Below are positions 1 to 7,776 of a stretch of 11,534 nt of DNA, piece by piece. A program made the translations under genes and the position numbers. Source of the DNA: CAYLNH01 sp964384625 (GTDB taxonomy: Bacteria > Verrucomicrobiota > Lentisphaeria > JABSQK01). Under the pieces are notes generated by a model. The model saw only the letters and a list, made by a program, of their open reading frames with translations, did not search any database and was not told the origin of the DNA. Position 1 is the first letter of the stretch. Each line of letters starts with the position of its first letter. The stretch covers positions 1 to 11,534 of the forward strand of contig CAYLNH010000234.1 in assembly GCA_964384625.1 (NCBI GenBank), in the 5' to 3' direction.

Positions 1-56
1 GAAACCCCAGGCTACATGACTATGACCCTCCGGGTCATCTGCTGGGCTATGGTTTC
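1..56. repeat. Palindromic element at the end of the operon
   Basis: An imperfect inverted repeat runs from GAAACC (1-6) to GGTTTC (51-56). Its centre is a perfect 7-3-7 palindrome, ATGACCC-TCC-GGGTCAT (22-38). It overlaps the last codons and TAG stop (47-49) of the minus-strand propeller gene. As RNA it would form a hairpin at the 3' end of the operon, so it may act as a terminator or mRNA stabiliser. No T-tract follows within the window, so a classic intrinsic terminator is not shown. It could also be the edge of a dispersed repeat, since the window begins inside it. Confidence 0.5.
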
Positions 57-2680
57 CACCGGTACATGATCACCTTGCCTTCGTGGTCTTCCTCGACGAA
101 GATCACGTACTCGCCGTTCTTGCGTTGGTGCACCTGGATGCCGTGGACTATATCGATCAGACCAGTGTGCGCCGCGACCTCCGGACCGGGCTGCAGGTAG
201 CGGATGAACTTGCCTGTGACCGCGTGATAGATGTAGACCCGACCCGTGGAGTTATGGATCAGAAAGGCATAGTCGCCTTCGGCCACGATCCCGCGCATAC
301 TGTTGTCGCCGTGCTTTCGGCCGCCCTTCGGCGCTTCGATCGGCAAGGCGCGCCACAGCAGCTTGCGGTCGCCGTGGCACCAGCCGTCATACGCGGCATA
401 CTCGCTGCCGGCGGTCTTCCAGTGATAACTGCCGCGGATGTACGGATTCTCTTTCGTAAAGCCGCTTAAGAACAGGCGGTCGTTCTTGACGTCATAGAAG
501 GCACGCTTCAGGGCCAGGCCTTTCGTCTTACCGTCGTCGGCAAACGGTTGGGGAACCGGCCACTCGTCATGTTTTGTCAGATCGTATTGCGGGATGCCGG
601 CATCGCTGAGCCCGAGACAGGGAACACGGCAGATCTTCTCTTTACCCTGTACCCAGAGCGATAGATTGTCGTCGACGAACCACAGACGATTGAGTCCGCC
701 GGCAAGTTCGAAGCCAATGCTGACTTCGTTCTTCTCCTGCTTGCCGTCGGCGTTCGTATCCTGCCAGCAGACCAAGTTGCCATCCTCTTCGTAAAACCGG
801 CCGCAGGACACGGCGAACTCGGTGTCGTCTTCGAACCGATAGAGATCGGCGTACTGATTATTCATGGCGGTGCCGACCATGAACAGTTTATCGTTCACCC
901 GGCGCATCAATACGCCGGCTGCCCTGGCGGCCGTCAGCCGTCGGTCTTCCGGATACTTGAATGGATTCAACGTGGTCGCTTTGTACGTCCACTGCCGGCC
1001 CGTCGGTTTGTTGAAGTCGATCTCGTACCGATGGGTCTTCGTATAGACACTGGTCGCATCGGAAGCAGGATCGGCATCGGCGCAATCGACAAACTCCAGG
1101 CCGCGACGCACCCAAAGGAGGTCCTTAGCCGGACTGAACTTGAAGAGCTCGGTGCCGGCGAACATCCAGCGACCACTGCGCTTCGACCAGCCGTTGCAAG
1201 CGACGTAGATATTGCCGGCTTTGTCGAAGTCGATATCCGTCGGATGATTGAACTTCAGTGGATGCACTGCGCCCGGCCGGGTGTCGGCGTAGGCCGCGAA
1301 CACCCCGCCTTCCGCGCCGAAGCTTGAAACCAGTTTGCCGTCTGGCTTGAACTCATGGAACTGCTGCTTTGGCCCGGCGTCCGCCACCCAGACATTGCCG
1401 GTCTTTGGATGTACGGCCAATCCACGAAGCTGCCCAACGGGACCAATCTCACCGTCGAGTTTTTGGCCGTCAGCCGTGTAATGCAGGACCTTGTTCGTCT
1501 TCTCCTGGGCGATCCAGAGATTGCCTTTGGCGTCGATCGCAATGTTGTCCGGCGTCTCCACCGTGAACGTACGCAGTTCTTTGCCGTCCGCTTTGCTCAA
1601 CACCTGGATCAGGTTTTTGCCATGATTGGACGCGTACAAAAGATCGCCGTGCACAGCGACACCGGTGATCACCTGGTCGCGCAGGAAGTTCTTGACGTTG
1701 TTGCCGAAGTGGTCATCAACGCGAACGCCTTTTTTGTATTTCCCTTTGCGCTGAACGCGATGCGGATTGCAGCGGTAGATGTACTTGTCGTCCGCGGCAA
1801 TTTCGTTGCCGTTCTCAAAGTGCGATGATTGACCAATCGTCACCAGCGTGCCGTCCGGGCGATAGATGCCGACAGCCTTGAACTCGTCGTTGCCGAGGGT
1901 AAACAGCTTGCCGCTCGTCCGGTCCACGGCGATGGCGCGCACCATGTTCTGCACATGGTAATAGCCGCCGCTGTAAGTGTTGCCAAGCCAGGAGCTTTCG
2001 TAGTCCAGTTTCAATGCGCCGACGGTGATGTCGGTAAACTTCGCTTCGACGGCTTTGTCGGCGCCAGGCACCCAGAAGCCGACAACGAGGACCTCCTTCA
2101 GATCCGGGAACACGCGGCCCTTGCCGGAACGCCAGTTCTTGCCGTCGCGCGAGCGGTAGGCGGTGATGATGTTGTTCCAACGAACAAGCTTCAGCCACAT
2201 GGTCTGCTGGCCGCCGCTGCCGTATTCCTGCGTCTGATGCCCGAGCCAGCAGTCCTCACGGATGGAGAACCCCCACTTGCTGACCAGCAGCAGGTTGGAG
2301 TGATAGCGCGAACCATCTTCCAGCGACTCGCGGGCGACGAGTCCGGCGCGGGCATCACGATGTTTGCTGATCATGGTCATCCGGCAGCGCAGTTCAAAGT
2401 TTCCTTTGATTTTGCGGTAGACCGTGATGCCTTTGCTGTTGACGGTCAGTGTGTCTTCCTTGAGTTGATGCGTGCCACCGCCGGTGGTTTGCCAGTCGCC
2501 GGCGTGGGCGAAGGCAGCGATGAAAAGCGCGATGACGGCCGGGATGAACCGGCAGACCAACACGCCCTGCCATCTGTCTACCGCACCCCTCCGGGGTGCA
2601 TATTCCGGGCCGGCGATACCCCGGGGTTGAAACCCCGGGCTGCATTCCCGTGCCCCGCCGGGGCCTATCGTTGACAACAT
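47..2680 (-). CDS. Secreted jelly-roll plus NHL beta-propeller protein
   Basis: Last gene of the operon, about 877 aa. The chosen start is ATG at 2680, with AGGTGA (2686-2691) five bases upstream and overlapping the TAG stop of the preceding gene, so it is probably translationally coupled; GTG at 2689 is also in frame. Residues 6-33 are encoded by a palindromic repeat. A hydrophobic signal core follows at about 45-60, ending AFAHA. If the repeat is not translated, GTG 2563 or TTG 2560 would start a normal signal peptide, though with a poor ribosome site. Residues about 62-224 resemble a concanavalin-A-like jelly roll (DUF1349 type). From about 246 come NHL/propeller blades such as PDNIAIDAKGNLWIA (377-391), LRGLAVHPKTGNVWVAD (418-434) and HPTDIDFDKAGNIYVA (479-494). 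An EF-hand-like loop, DTNADGKQEKNE, lies at 641-652. No catalytic motif was recognised. Probable role: an extracytoplasmic carbohydrate-binding partner of the upstream glycosidase (inferred). Confidence 0.85.
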   Translation of the reverse strand: MLSTIGPGGARECSPGFQPRGIAGPEYAPRRGAVDRWQGVLVCRFIPAVIALFIAAFAHAGDWQTTGGGTHQLKEDTLTVNSKGITVYRKIKGNFELRCRMTMISKHRDARAGLVARESLEDGSRYHSNLLLVSKWGFSIREDCWLGHQTQEYGSGGQQTMWLKLVRWNNIITAYRSRDGKNWRSGKGRVFPDLKEVLVVGFWVPGADKAVEAKFTDITVGALKLDYESSWLGNTYSGGYYHVQNMVRAIAVDRTSGKLFTLGNDEFKAVGIYRPDGTLVTIGQSSHFENGNEIAADDKYIYRCNPHRVQRKGKYKKGVRVDDHFGNNVKNFLRDQVITGVAVHGDLLYASNHGKNLIQVLSKADGKELRTFTVETPDNIAIDAKGNLWIAQEKTNKVLHYTADGQKLDGEIGPVGQLRGLAVHPKTGNVWVADAGPKQQFHEFKPDGKLVSSFGAEGGVFAAYADTRPGAVHPLKFNHPTDIDFDKAGNIYVACNGWSKRSGRWMFAGTELFKFSPAKDLLWVRRGLEFVDCADADPASDATSVYTKTHRYEIDFNKPTGRQWTYKATTLNPFKYPEDRRLTAARAAGVLMRRVNDKLFMVGTAMNNQYADLYRFEDDTEFAVSCGRFYEEDGNLVCWQDTNADGKQEKNEVSIGFELAGGLNRLWFVDDNLSLWVQGKEKICRVPCLGLSDAGIPQYDLTKHDEWPVPQPFADDGKTKGLALKRAFYDVKNDRLFLSGFTKENPYIRGSYHWKTAGSEYAAYDGWCHGDRKLLWRALPIEAPKGGRKHGDNSMRGIVAEGDYAFLIHNSTGRVYIYHAVTGKFIRYLQPGPEVAAHTGLIDIVHGIQVHQRKNGEYVIFVEEDHEGKVIMYRWKP
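2583..2664. repeat. GC-rich multi-palindrome repeat inside a gene's 5' end
   Basis: Three short perfect palindromes lie in a row: GCACCCC-TCC-GGGGTGC (2583-2599), CCCGGGGTT-GA-AACCCCGGG (2620-2639) and GCCCC-GCC-GGGGC (2652-2664). The layout resembles, from memory, dispersed GC-rich repeats of planctomycete-type genomes; this was not checked. It lies between the ribosome site and start of the propeller gene and its signal-peptide codons. It is open in that frame and encodes a Gly/Pro/Arg-rich stretch unlike any signal peptide. It is therefore either a translated insertion or a leader, with the true start further downstream. Confidence 0.7.
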
Positions 2681-2685
2681 TCTCG

Positions 2686-2691
2686 TCACCT
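2686..2691 (-). promoter_or_regulatory. Ribosome binding site for the propeller gene
   Basis: AGGTGA on the minus strand matches the anti-Shine-Dalgarno core and stands five bases before ATG 2680. It overlaps the TAG stop (2690-2692) of the 1188-aa gene, which points to coupled translation. It is the main support for a start upstream of the palindromic repeat. Confidence 0.5.
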
Positions 2692-5600
2692 ACTTCTCGA
2701 AGGCGAATTCGACTTCGTTCGCCCAGTGAACAGTCCAGACGACATGAAACGCCATGCGGTTGGCTTTCGAGACGCTGCGGTTTTTGGCCAACTCCATCAC
2801 GGGGCCGCGCTTTTCGTTGTTGACGCGGAAGGAGAACTTGATCGGTTTGCCCTGGTCCAGGCACTGTCGAACATGCGGGATCTCGCTCCATGGGATGGCA
2901 CACTCGGTGATGCGCGTACTGCCCTCATGGACGGTGACGAGCCTGGCTTTGGTCACGGCGCCTTCGAGTTTGTGCTTCGGCTGCCGCGGGAAGAAGTGCT
3001 TGTGCGGCATGCCGGGCGTGGCCAAACGCCAGACCTCGAAGCCGCCGCCGTACTTCGGCGATACCGTGTTCAACGCATACTCGTAATCCGTGTCTTTATA
3101 GGCCGACCAGAACCGTTCCGGGCGTCCCGGCAAGGTGGTCTGCCAGTTGTCCTCTTCGTCGTCGGGGACAGCGTTGAAGGCGATCTGGATGTTATCGAAC
3201 CCGCCGGTACTGCCGTCGGGCGAGATGAACCGCCGGCGATAGCTGTAGCGGCGCACGTCTTTCGGCCAGTGGTAGGCCTTCTTCACGGGTTCGTTGATCA
3301 CTCCGATGGAGGTCCTGGCCGGCAGCTTGGGCTTCTGCCCCGGAAGCATGTTCCCCAGAGAACCGAAGGTCCCCTGCCATTTGCCGTTGGTCTTCTCGTC
3401 CATACCGGCGAAGCCCGGCTTTGTGTTTCCCTTCTTATCCGGCTTCGGCGGATCCAGGAAGATGCCGAGGACCACAGCGTGCCGCCGACGATGGCGCACC
3501 GTGATGTGCACGTCGACCTTGCCCTGCAGCCGGTACTTCACATAACCTTTGCCATTGACGCGTTTGCCGCGTTGGATGTTCTTGCCCGTCGCCGGATCGC
3601 GAACCTCGAATTGCAGCTTGGCCGGGCTTTGGACCTTGAAGGTCACCTGTGTGAGCTTCGGCAGGTCAAAGCGATAGGCCAACTGCCGCGCCATCGACTG
3701 CCAGGCCTTCTGACCGCCGACATCAACCAGTTTGGCGACGATCGTTCTTCGCTGATCGACTTCGTACGAGACTTCCGGATAGAAGAACGAGTCGTCATCG
3801 CGTTCGGCGAAGCGCAGGGTGCCGGGATGTTGGGTTGTATCCGCGACTTTCGCGGCGAAGTAGAAGTAGTCCTTGTCGTAGGCCAGGTAGCCTGTGGCCA
3901 TGCCGCCGGCTTTGCCGGCGTCGAACGACTCAAAGGGCAGCCAGGCGGCTTCCTCGAGCGACCGGCTGGCGGCTTCGTCCGTCTGGATGCTCTGCGGCAG
4001 GGCCCCCTTCCAGTCGTCCAGTTTGCCGTCGATCTTCACGGTCTGGCGCCGGATCAGATTGACCCGCATGTCCTCGCGCAGCAGCGCAAACCCGTCCTTG
4101 CCGGCGTCGATACGGACCTGCAGCGGGTACAGGTTGCGCGGATTGCGTTTGGCCTTCAAGACCTTGAGCGGGACGGTCTTGGTTTCGTGCGCCGTGAAGG
4201 ACACCGTTGGCGGGTGTTCCAGTTGGAAGCCGGGGATTGCGGCCCTGAGTGTGCCGGTGACCGGGCGATTCAGCACGTTGGTCAACTGCAGTTGGATTAC
4301 CGGCTGCTGGTCGAGGTCGGCGGTCATATCGCGGGCAATGATTTCGATCGGCTGCAGGCCGTCAATACGGGCGGTCTGCAGGGCCTTCACCAGGGCAGCG
4401 AAGGAGCCCGGCTTGCCGTTGCCGCGCAGATAGAAGCCGCGCCGATCCAGGGGGACCTGAATCGACTTGCCGTTTGCCGCCACCGGGTTGCCGTAGAAAT
4501 CGTGCAGGTTGAACTGCTCGTTCCGGTTGTCGATGGTCAACGACGCATGGCGGAAGCGCAGGACCTCCTTGAGCTTGGCAAGGACCTCCTTGCGTTTGGC
4601 GACGGCGTCGGCCGGCAGCGCGTCGTATGCCTGCCACAACTCCTCCTTGGCGCGGGCTTCGTGCAGACTGCGGACTGTGCGGAAAAGCTGGCCGTCGGGC
4701 TTGTCGTTCTCGGTGACCGACAGATCCCCCAAGACCACGGCCGTGCTGTCTTCGACATTGCCGTCGAGGCCCTTGAAGATGTAGATCCACGGCAACCCAT
4801 TCTGGAACAGGATGCGGTCGAATTGACGTTCGCCGATGAAATGCTGCAGCGTGCTGACGGCGGCGCACAGCGAGTAGCTCTGCGGCAAACCGGGGATCGA
4901 CTTGGGACCGGCCTTGGTCTTGATCGTTACCGACCGGGTGTTGCCCCAGCGGTCCACGCCGCCGGCCAGATAGTGGCCGATGGCGACGACGCGGTCGTAG
5001 CCGGCCGCGCGATACGACGCCAACACGCCGGCGACGCGGTCGTCGGTGTTCGCCACCCAACTCTCCGTATCCCAGATCAGCACGCGGCCTTTGTGATGCT
5101 TGCGGTTGTTCCAGTTCTTGTACAGCACCGGCGCGCGCAATGCCTGATAGTGGATCGAGACAAAATCGAAGATCGGCAGGAACTTGTCGGGGTCGTCGCA
5201 GAACAGTTTGTCCCAGGCGTTGGTGGAGGAATCACAACCACCGACCAGGACGTCGACGTCATCCTGTTCGCGCGCCTTGAGCACGCCGGCGGCGATGCGC
5301 TGATAGATCGCGCGGTAGCGCGGGATATCCGCCTGCCAGCCGGAGATGGAGCTGCTTTCCCAAGGCTCGTTCCAGAGGTTGAACGCGGTAACCGGCCCCT
5401 TCGGCCAGCCGTAGGTCTTCGCCAGGTGATAGACGAACTCCTCGACCTCCGGGTCAAACTTCGGCATCCAGGCCAGGTCCTGTTTGCCGCCTTTCATCAT
5501 ATCATCTTTGTCGAGGTGCGGCCGGCCGCGGCCGATGGGGTGCAGCATGGCTTCGCCGCTGGCGCCGATCTGCACGAGGATGGTGACTTTGTGTTTGTGG

Positions 5601-6256
5601 CACTTCTTGAAGAAGGCGTCGATCTTCTGCAGATGAGCCTTGGATTTGTTCGAGGCCTGGGGGACGAACGGGATGTTCTGACGGATGGCCTGGACGCCGA
5701 GGCGCTCGAGCATTTCCGGGGCGCGCAGATCCAGGGCCTGATGGCCGTATTGATAGCGTTTGTCGATCGGCTTGAAGACGCGCGTGTAAGTTGTCAGCAC
5801 CTGGCGGCCGTGTTTGCCCAGGTCCACCACCAGCGCGTAGCCGCCCTTGGTCAAGGGGGTCTTCGGCGCGATGTCGAAATCCTGCCAGCCGTTGCCGGGC
5901 ATGTCGATCTCGATGGGGATACTGCCCACGTCGTTGATCTTGTAGACTTCCGGGAGCCACATCTTGCCGGGCATGCCGCGCGTGCCGTAGGCGATGATGT
6001 CGACCTTGCCCGTCAGTTTCAGCGGCTGGCCGGTCTTGTTCTGCAGTTGAAAGCGAAACTTCGGCTGCTCGTCCGGATAGAAGAGATTGCCCCAGACGCT
6101 GGTCCGGGTCAGGATCGCGTTGAATCCGGTGTTCCGGGCGAAGTCGACACCGAAGACCTTTTCGTAGTCCTTCATGCTTCTGCCGCCCTTGAGCGCCAGC
6201 GCCGGCGGCGCCAGCGCGAACAGGGCGATGAAAATTGCAGTCAGTACGGCACGCAT
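2690..6256 (-). CDS. Secreted clan GH-A glycosidase-like protein, split CBM9-like module
   Basis: A 1188-aa protein and the second gene of the operon. The start is ATG 6256, 13 bp after the regulator's stop, with AAGGAGAT spaced seven bases away. Residues 1-21 form a signal peptide (hydrophobic core AVLTAIFIALFAL), so it is exported. About 45-165 is a beta-sandwich-like region. About 170-440 looks like a clan GH-A TIM barrel: the acid/base candidate is E297 in FNLWNEPW, H369 lies in SIHY, and the nucleophile candidate is E398 in IWDTESW. The spacing of about 100 residues and the NEP motif suit retaining GH5/GH39-like enzymes, but the exact family is not recognised. About 640-735 is another beta-sandwich. 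KIDGKLDDWKG (741-751) opens a CBM9-like module that seems to resume at FDNIQIAFNAV (1020-1030) and ends with ECAIPWSEI (1118-1126). About 835-1015 in between looks inserted. Probably cleaves an extracytoplasmic glycan; the substrate is unknown. Confidence 0.88.
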   Translation of the reverse strand: MRAVLTAIFIALFALAPPALALKGGRSMKDYEKVFGVDFARNTGFNAILTRTSVWGNLFYPDEQPKFRFQLQNKTGQPLKLTGKVDIIAYGTRGMPGKMWLPEVYKINDVGSIPIEIDMPGNGWQDFDIAPKTPLTKGGYALVVDLGKHGRQVLTTYTRVFKPIDKRYQYGHQALDLRAPEMLERLGVQAIRQNIPFVPQASNKSKAHLQKIDAFFKKCHKHKVTILVQIGASGEAMLHPIGRGRPHLDKDDMMKGGKQDLAWMPKFDPEVEEFVYHLAKTYGWPKGPVTAFNLWNEPWESSSISGWQADIPRYRAIYQRIAAGVLKAREQDDVDVLVGGCDSSTNAWDKLFCDDPDKFLPIFDFVSIHYQALRAPVLYKNWNNRKHHKGRVLIWDTESWVANTDDRVAGVLASYRAAGYDRVVAIGHYLAGGVDRWGNTRSVTIKTKAGPKSIPGLPQSYSLCAAVSTLQHFIGERQFDRILFQNGLPWIYIFKGLDGNVEDSTAVVLGDLSVTENDKPDGQLFRTVRSLHEARAKEELWQAYDALPADAVAKRKEVLAKLKEVLRFRHASLTIDNRNEQFNLHDFYGNPVAANGKSIQVPLDRRGFYLRGNGKPGSFAALVKALQTARIDGLQPIEIIARDMTADLDQQPVIQLQLTNVLNRPVTGTLRAAIPGFQLEHPPTVSFTAHETKTVPLKVLKAKRNPRNLYPLQVRIDAGKDGFALLREDMRVNLIRRQTVKIDGKLDDWKGALPQSIQTDEAASRSLEEAAWLPFESFDAGKAGGMATGYLAYDKDYFYFAAKVADTTQHPGTLRFAERDDDSFFYPEVSYEVDQRRTIVAKLVDVGGQKAWQSMARQLAYRFDLPKLTQVTFKVQSPAKLQFEVRDPATGKNIQRGKRVNGKGYVKYRLQGKVDVHITVRHRRRHAVVLGIFLDPPKPDKKGNTKPGFAGMDEKTNGKWQGTFGSLGNMLPGQKPKLPARTSIGVINEPVKKAYHWPKDVRRYSYRRRFISPDGSTGGFDNIQIAFNAVPDDEEDNWQTTLPGRPERFWSAYKDTDYEYALNTVSPKYGGGFEVWRLATPGMPHKHFFPRQPKHKLEGAVTKARLVTVHEGSTRITECAIPWSEIPHVRQCLDQGKPIKFSFRVNNEKRGPVMELAKNRSVSKANRMAFHVVWTVHWANEVEFAFEK

Positions 6257-6263
6257 GGTAGTG

Positions 6264-6271
6264 ATCTCCTT
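6264..6271 (-). promoter_or_regulatory. Strong ribosome binding site for the glycosidase gene
   Basis: AAGGAGAT on the minus strand sits seven bases before ATG 6256 and overlaps the TAA stop (6270-6272) of the regulator. It fixes the start at 6256 rather than an in-frame non-ATG codon at 6295, which would lie inside the regulator gene. The signal peptide also begins immediately at 6256. Confidence 0.8.
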
Positions 6272-7436
6272 ATGAACCCCATTGGTTATTGACAATTACA
6301 AGCCGCGGCTGCACCATGCGGTGCTGCGGCTCCTCCGGCAGATCGCCCTCCACCCGATCGATCAGCAGCCGAGCCATGGCGCTGCCGATCTCGAAATTCA
6401 TCTTGTCCACCGTCGCGACCGGTGCGGTGTCGTCGAACTCCCGATCTTCCGTATCGATCCAGGTGTTGTCATAGCCGGCAATCGGCAGGTCCGAGTTGGG
6501 CTCGCGGCCGAGGGCACGGCAGGCCGAGGCCACGGCGCCCAGACGGAAGTCGGACGACAGCATCAAGGCATCGATTGCGTTGTCGCCGGTCAATGCCTGG
6601 TGCAGGCATCCCTTCATATAGTCCACCTGAACCCGGAAACGTTCGGCATTGGGCAGGTGCTGCAAGTCCAACCCGGCAAAGGTAATCAGCGTTTCCGGTT
6701 CGAGGCCGGCTGCGTCCAGCGCCCGGCGGCAGCCGACGCGGCGCTGTTCCGCCCAGGACCGGCGATCCGGATCCTGCGGCAGCAGGAGGCCCAGCCGTTG
6801 GCAGCCGCAGCCGATCAGCCACTCCGCCAGCCGTTCGGCACCGGCGGCATGGTCGGAGTCAACGCGGTCGAAGTCGGCATAGGCTTCACCGTGCGAGAAG
6901 ATCACCGGCGGAATGCCGTTGTCCCGTAAGTCCTCCAAAAACGGAACATGACTGCCGTCCGCCGCCAGGCCGAAGACCAACACGCCGTAGGGCTGCAGGC
7001 GCCTGATCGATTCGCAGACCGCTGCCGACAGCGATCCGGAATGCAGACACAGCGTGTTCAACTCGCGGTTCTGCAACTCCTGCACCGAACCCGGCGGCAC
7101 GTTGTCCGCCCAGCCGGAACTCTGATGTGCCGGCGATGCCTCGAGCTTCGACGAAACCAGGGCCACCGTATCGGCAAGCAGTTTTGTCGTGCCCGCATCC
7201 GGCCGGTCCTGAGCGACGACGCGGGTGCGCGGGCTGCGGCGCTCGATCAGCCCTTCCTCCTCGAGCAGATGCAGCGCCCGCTGCATCGTGCTCAACCCGA
7301 CGCCGGCACGCTGGCTGAGAGCCCGCTCGGCAGGCAGCACACTGCCGGGCGGCAGCTCTTCGGTCTCGATCCATTGACGGATCTTGCGTATTGCCCGCGC
7401 TCTGGGCGCTTCCTTCACGGTGGTTTCAACAGCCAT
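6270..7436 (-). CDS. GntR/LacI hybrid transcriptional repressor
   Basis: A 388-aa regulator and the first gene of the operon. ATG 7436 is preceded by GGAG (7443-7446) at six bases. Residues about 12-75 form a GntR-type winged helix-turn-helix with the hallmark series LPPGSVLPAERALSQRAGV (28-46), then STMQRALHLLEEEGLIERR (49-67). From about 88 a LacI/periplasmic-binding-like effector domain follows. It includes YGVLVFGLAADGS (150-162), GCQRLGLLLP and DLPIAGYDNT. Near the C-terminus is the usual IGSAMARLLIDRVEGD helix before the final strand. This GntR-DNA/LacI-sensor arrangement is that of AraR-type sugar regulators. It should bind DNA as a dimer and be released by a sugar or oligosaccharide. 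Direct repeats overlapping its own promoter suggest autoregulation together with control of the two downstream secreted-protein genes. The effector is unknown. Confidence 0.9.
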   Translation of the reverse strand: MAVETTVKEAPRARAIRKIRQWIETEELPPGSVLPAERALSQRAGVGLSTMQRALHLLEEEGLIERRSPRTRVVAQDRPDAGTTKLLADTVALVSSKLEASPAHQSSGWADNVPPGSVQELQNRELNTLCLHSGSLSAAVCESIRRLQPYGVLVFGLAADGSHVPFLEDLRDNGIPPVIFSHGEAYADFDRVDSDHAAGAERLAEWLIGCGCQRLGLLLPQDPDRRSWAEQRRVGCRRALDAAGLEPETLITFAGLDLQHLPNAERFRVQVDYMKGCLHQALTGDNAIDALMLSSDFRLGAVASACRALGREPNSDLPIAGYDNTWIDTEDREFDDTAPVATVDKMNFEIGSAMARLLIDRVEGDLPEEPQHRMVQPRLVIVNNQWGS

Positions 7437-7459
7437 AAATCACTCCAAGGGTTTGCCGG

Positions 7460-7488
7460 AATATGACCCGGCACAACCCATCTGTCAA
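7460..7488 (-). promoter_or_regulatory. Sigma70-type promoter of the operon
   Basis: On the minus strand, TTGACA (plus 7483-7488) is a perfect -35 box. After 17 bases comes CATATT (plus 7460-7465), a reasonable -10 box. Transcription would start near 7453, leaving a leader of about 16 bases that contains the GGAG ribosome site before ATG 7436. The leader is too short for a riboswitch or attenuator, which leaves repressor binding as the likely control. Confidence 0.65.
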
Positions 7489-7502
7489 GTTATATGACCC
7501 GG
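7461..7502. promoter_or_regulatory. Candidate operators: paired ATATGACCCGG repeats
   Basis: ATATGACCCGG occurs twice as a perfect 11-bp direct repeat, at 7461-7471 and 7492-7502, 31 bp apart (about three helical turns). The first copy overlaps the -10 box and the second lies just upstream of the -35 box. That placement suits cooperative repression by two dimers on one DNA face. The first copy also lies within an inverted repeat, GCCGG/CCGGC (7455-7459 and 7468-7472). The likely binder is the GntR/LacI regulator encoded just downstream, by inference from position only. Confidence 0.55.
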
Positions 7503-7776
7503 TTTGATTCATTTGGTTCCCCGATGGGCTGTATTTTTCTGTCCGGTGGAGGTGGAGCTACACGGTCCGCGAGAAGCCGTCTTGAAACCCTTGCGGCCTC
7601 GCGGCGTAATTGAATAAGCTGTCCAAATGCAGGCTCTTTGCCGTCTCGCCTCCCCCCAACGAAACAACTTGTTCACCCGTCAGACGAGTCAACGGGGGGG
7701 CTTTCTCAGAAGGGCACACTGGAATCCGCCCGCGCTCCTGAAGCAGAGTATCGCCACCATCCGCTCCTTACGGCCT
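7503..7776. other. Intergenic stretch, no gene found
   Basis: Together with the promoter region, the gap between the hydrolase stop (7777) and the regulator start (7436) is 340 bp. In this part I see no credible coding frame on either strand. CCGCGAG (7567-7573) and CTCGCGG (7598-7604) could pair across a 24-base loop, but no U-tract makes this a convincing terminator for the hydrolase gene. A run of seven G (7694-7700) is the only other notable feature. Confidence 0.5.

Noticed and set aside
2726..6292. A complete plus-strand open frame of about 1188 codons opposite the glycosidase gene
   Set aside because: It mirrors the minus-strand gene codon for codon. High-GC codon bias leaves the antisense frame open, the product is low-complexity Asp/Val/Arg-rich with no domain, and the minus-strand frame has a signal peptide, ribosome site and glycosidase motifs.
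7567..7604. CCGCGAG/CTCGCGG inverted repeat as a terminator for the hydrolase gene
   Set aside because: The 24-base loop is long and no U-rich tract follows on either strand.
7692..7763. Short minus-strand frame of about 23 codons just after the hydrolase stop
   Set aside because: Its AAGGAG is only three bases from the ATG, and the short product has no features.
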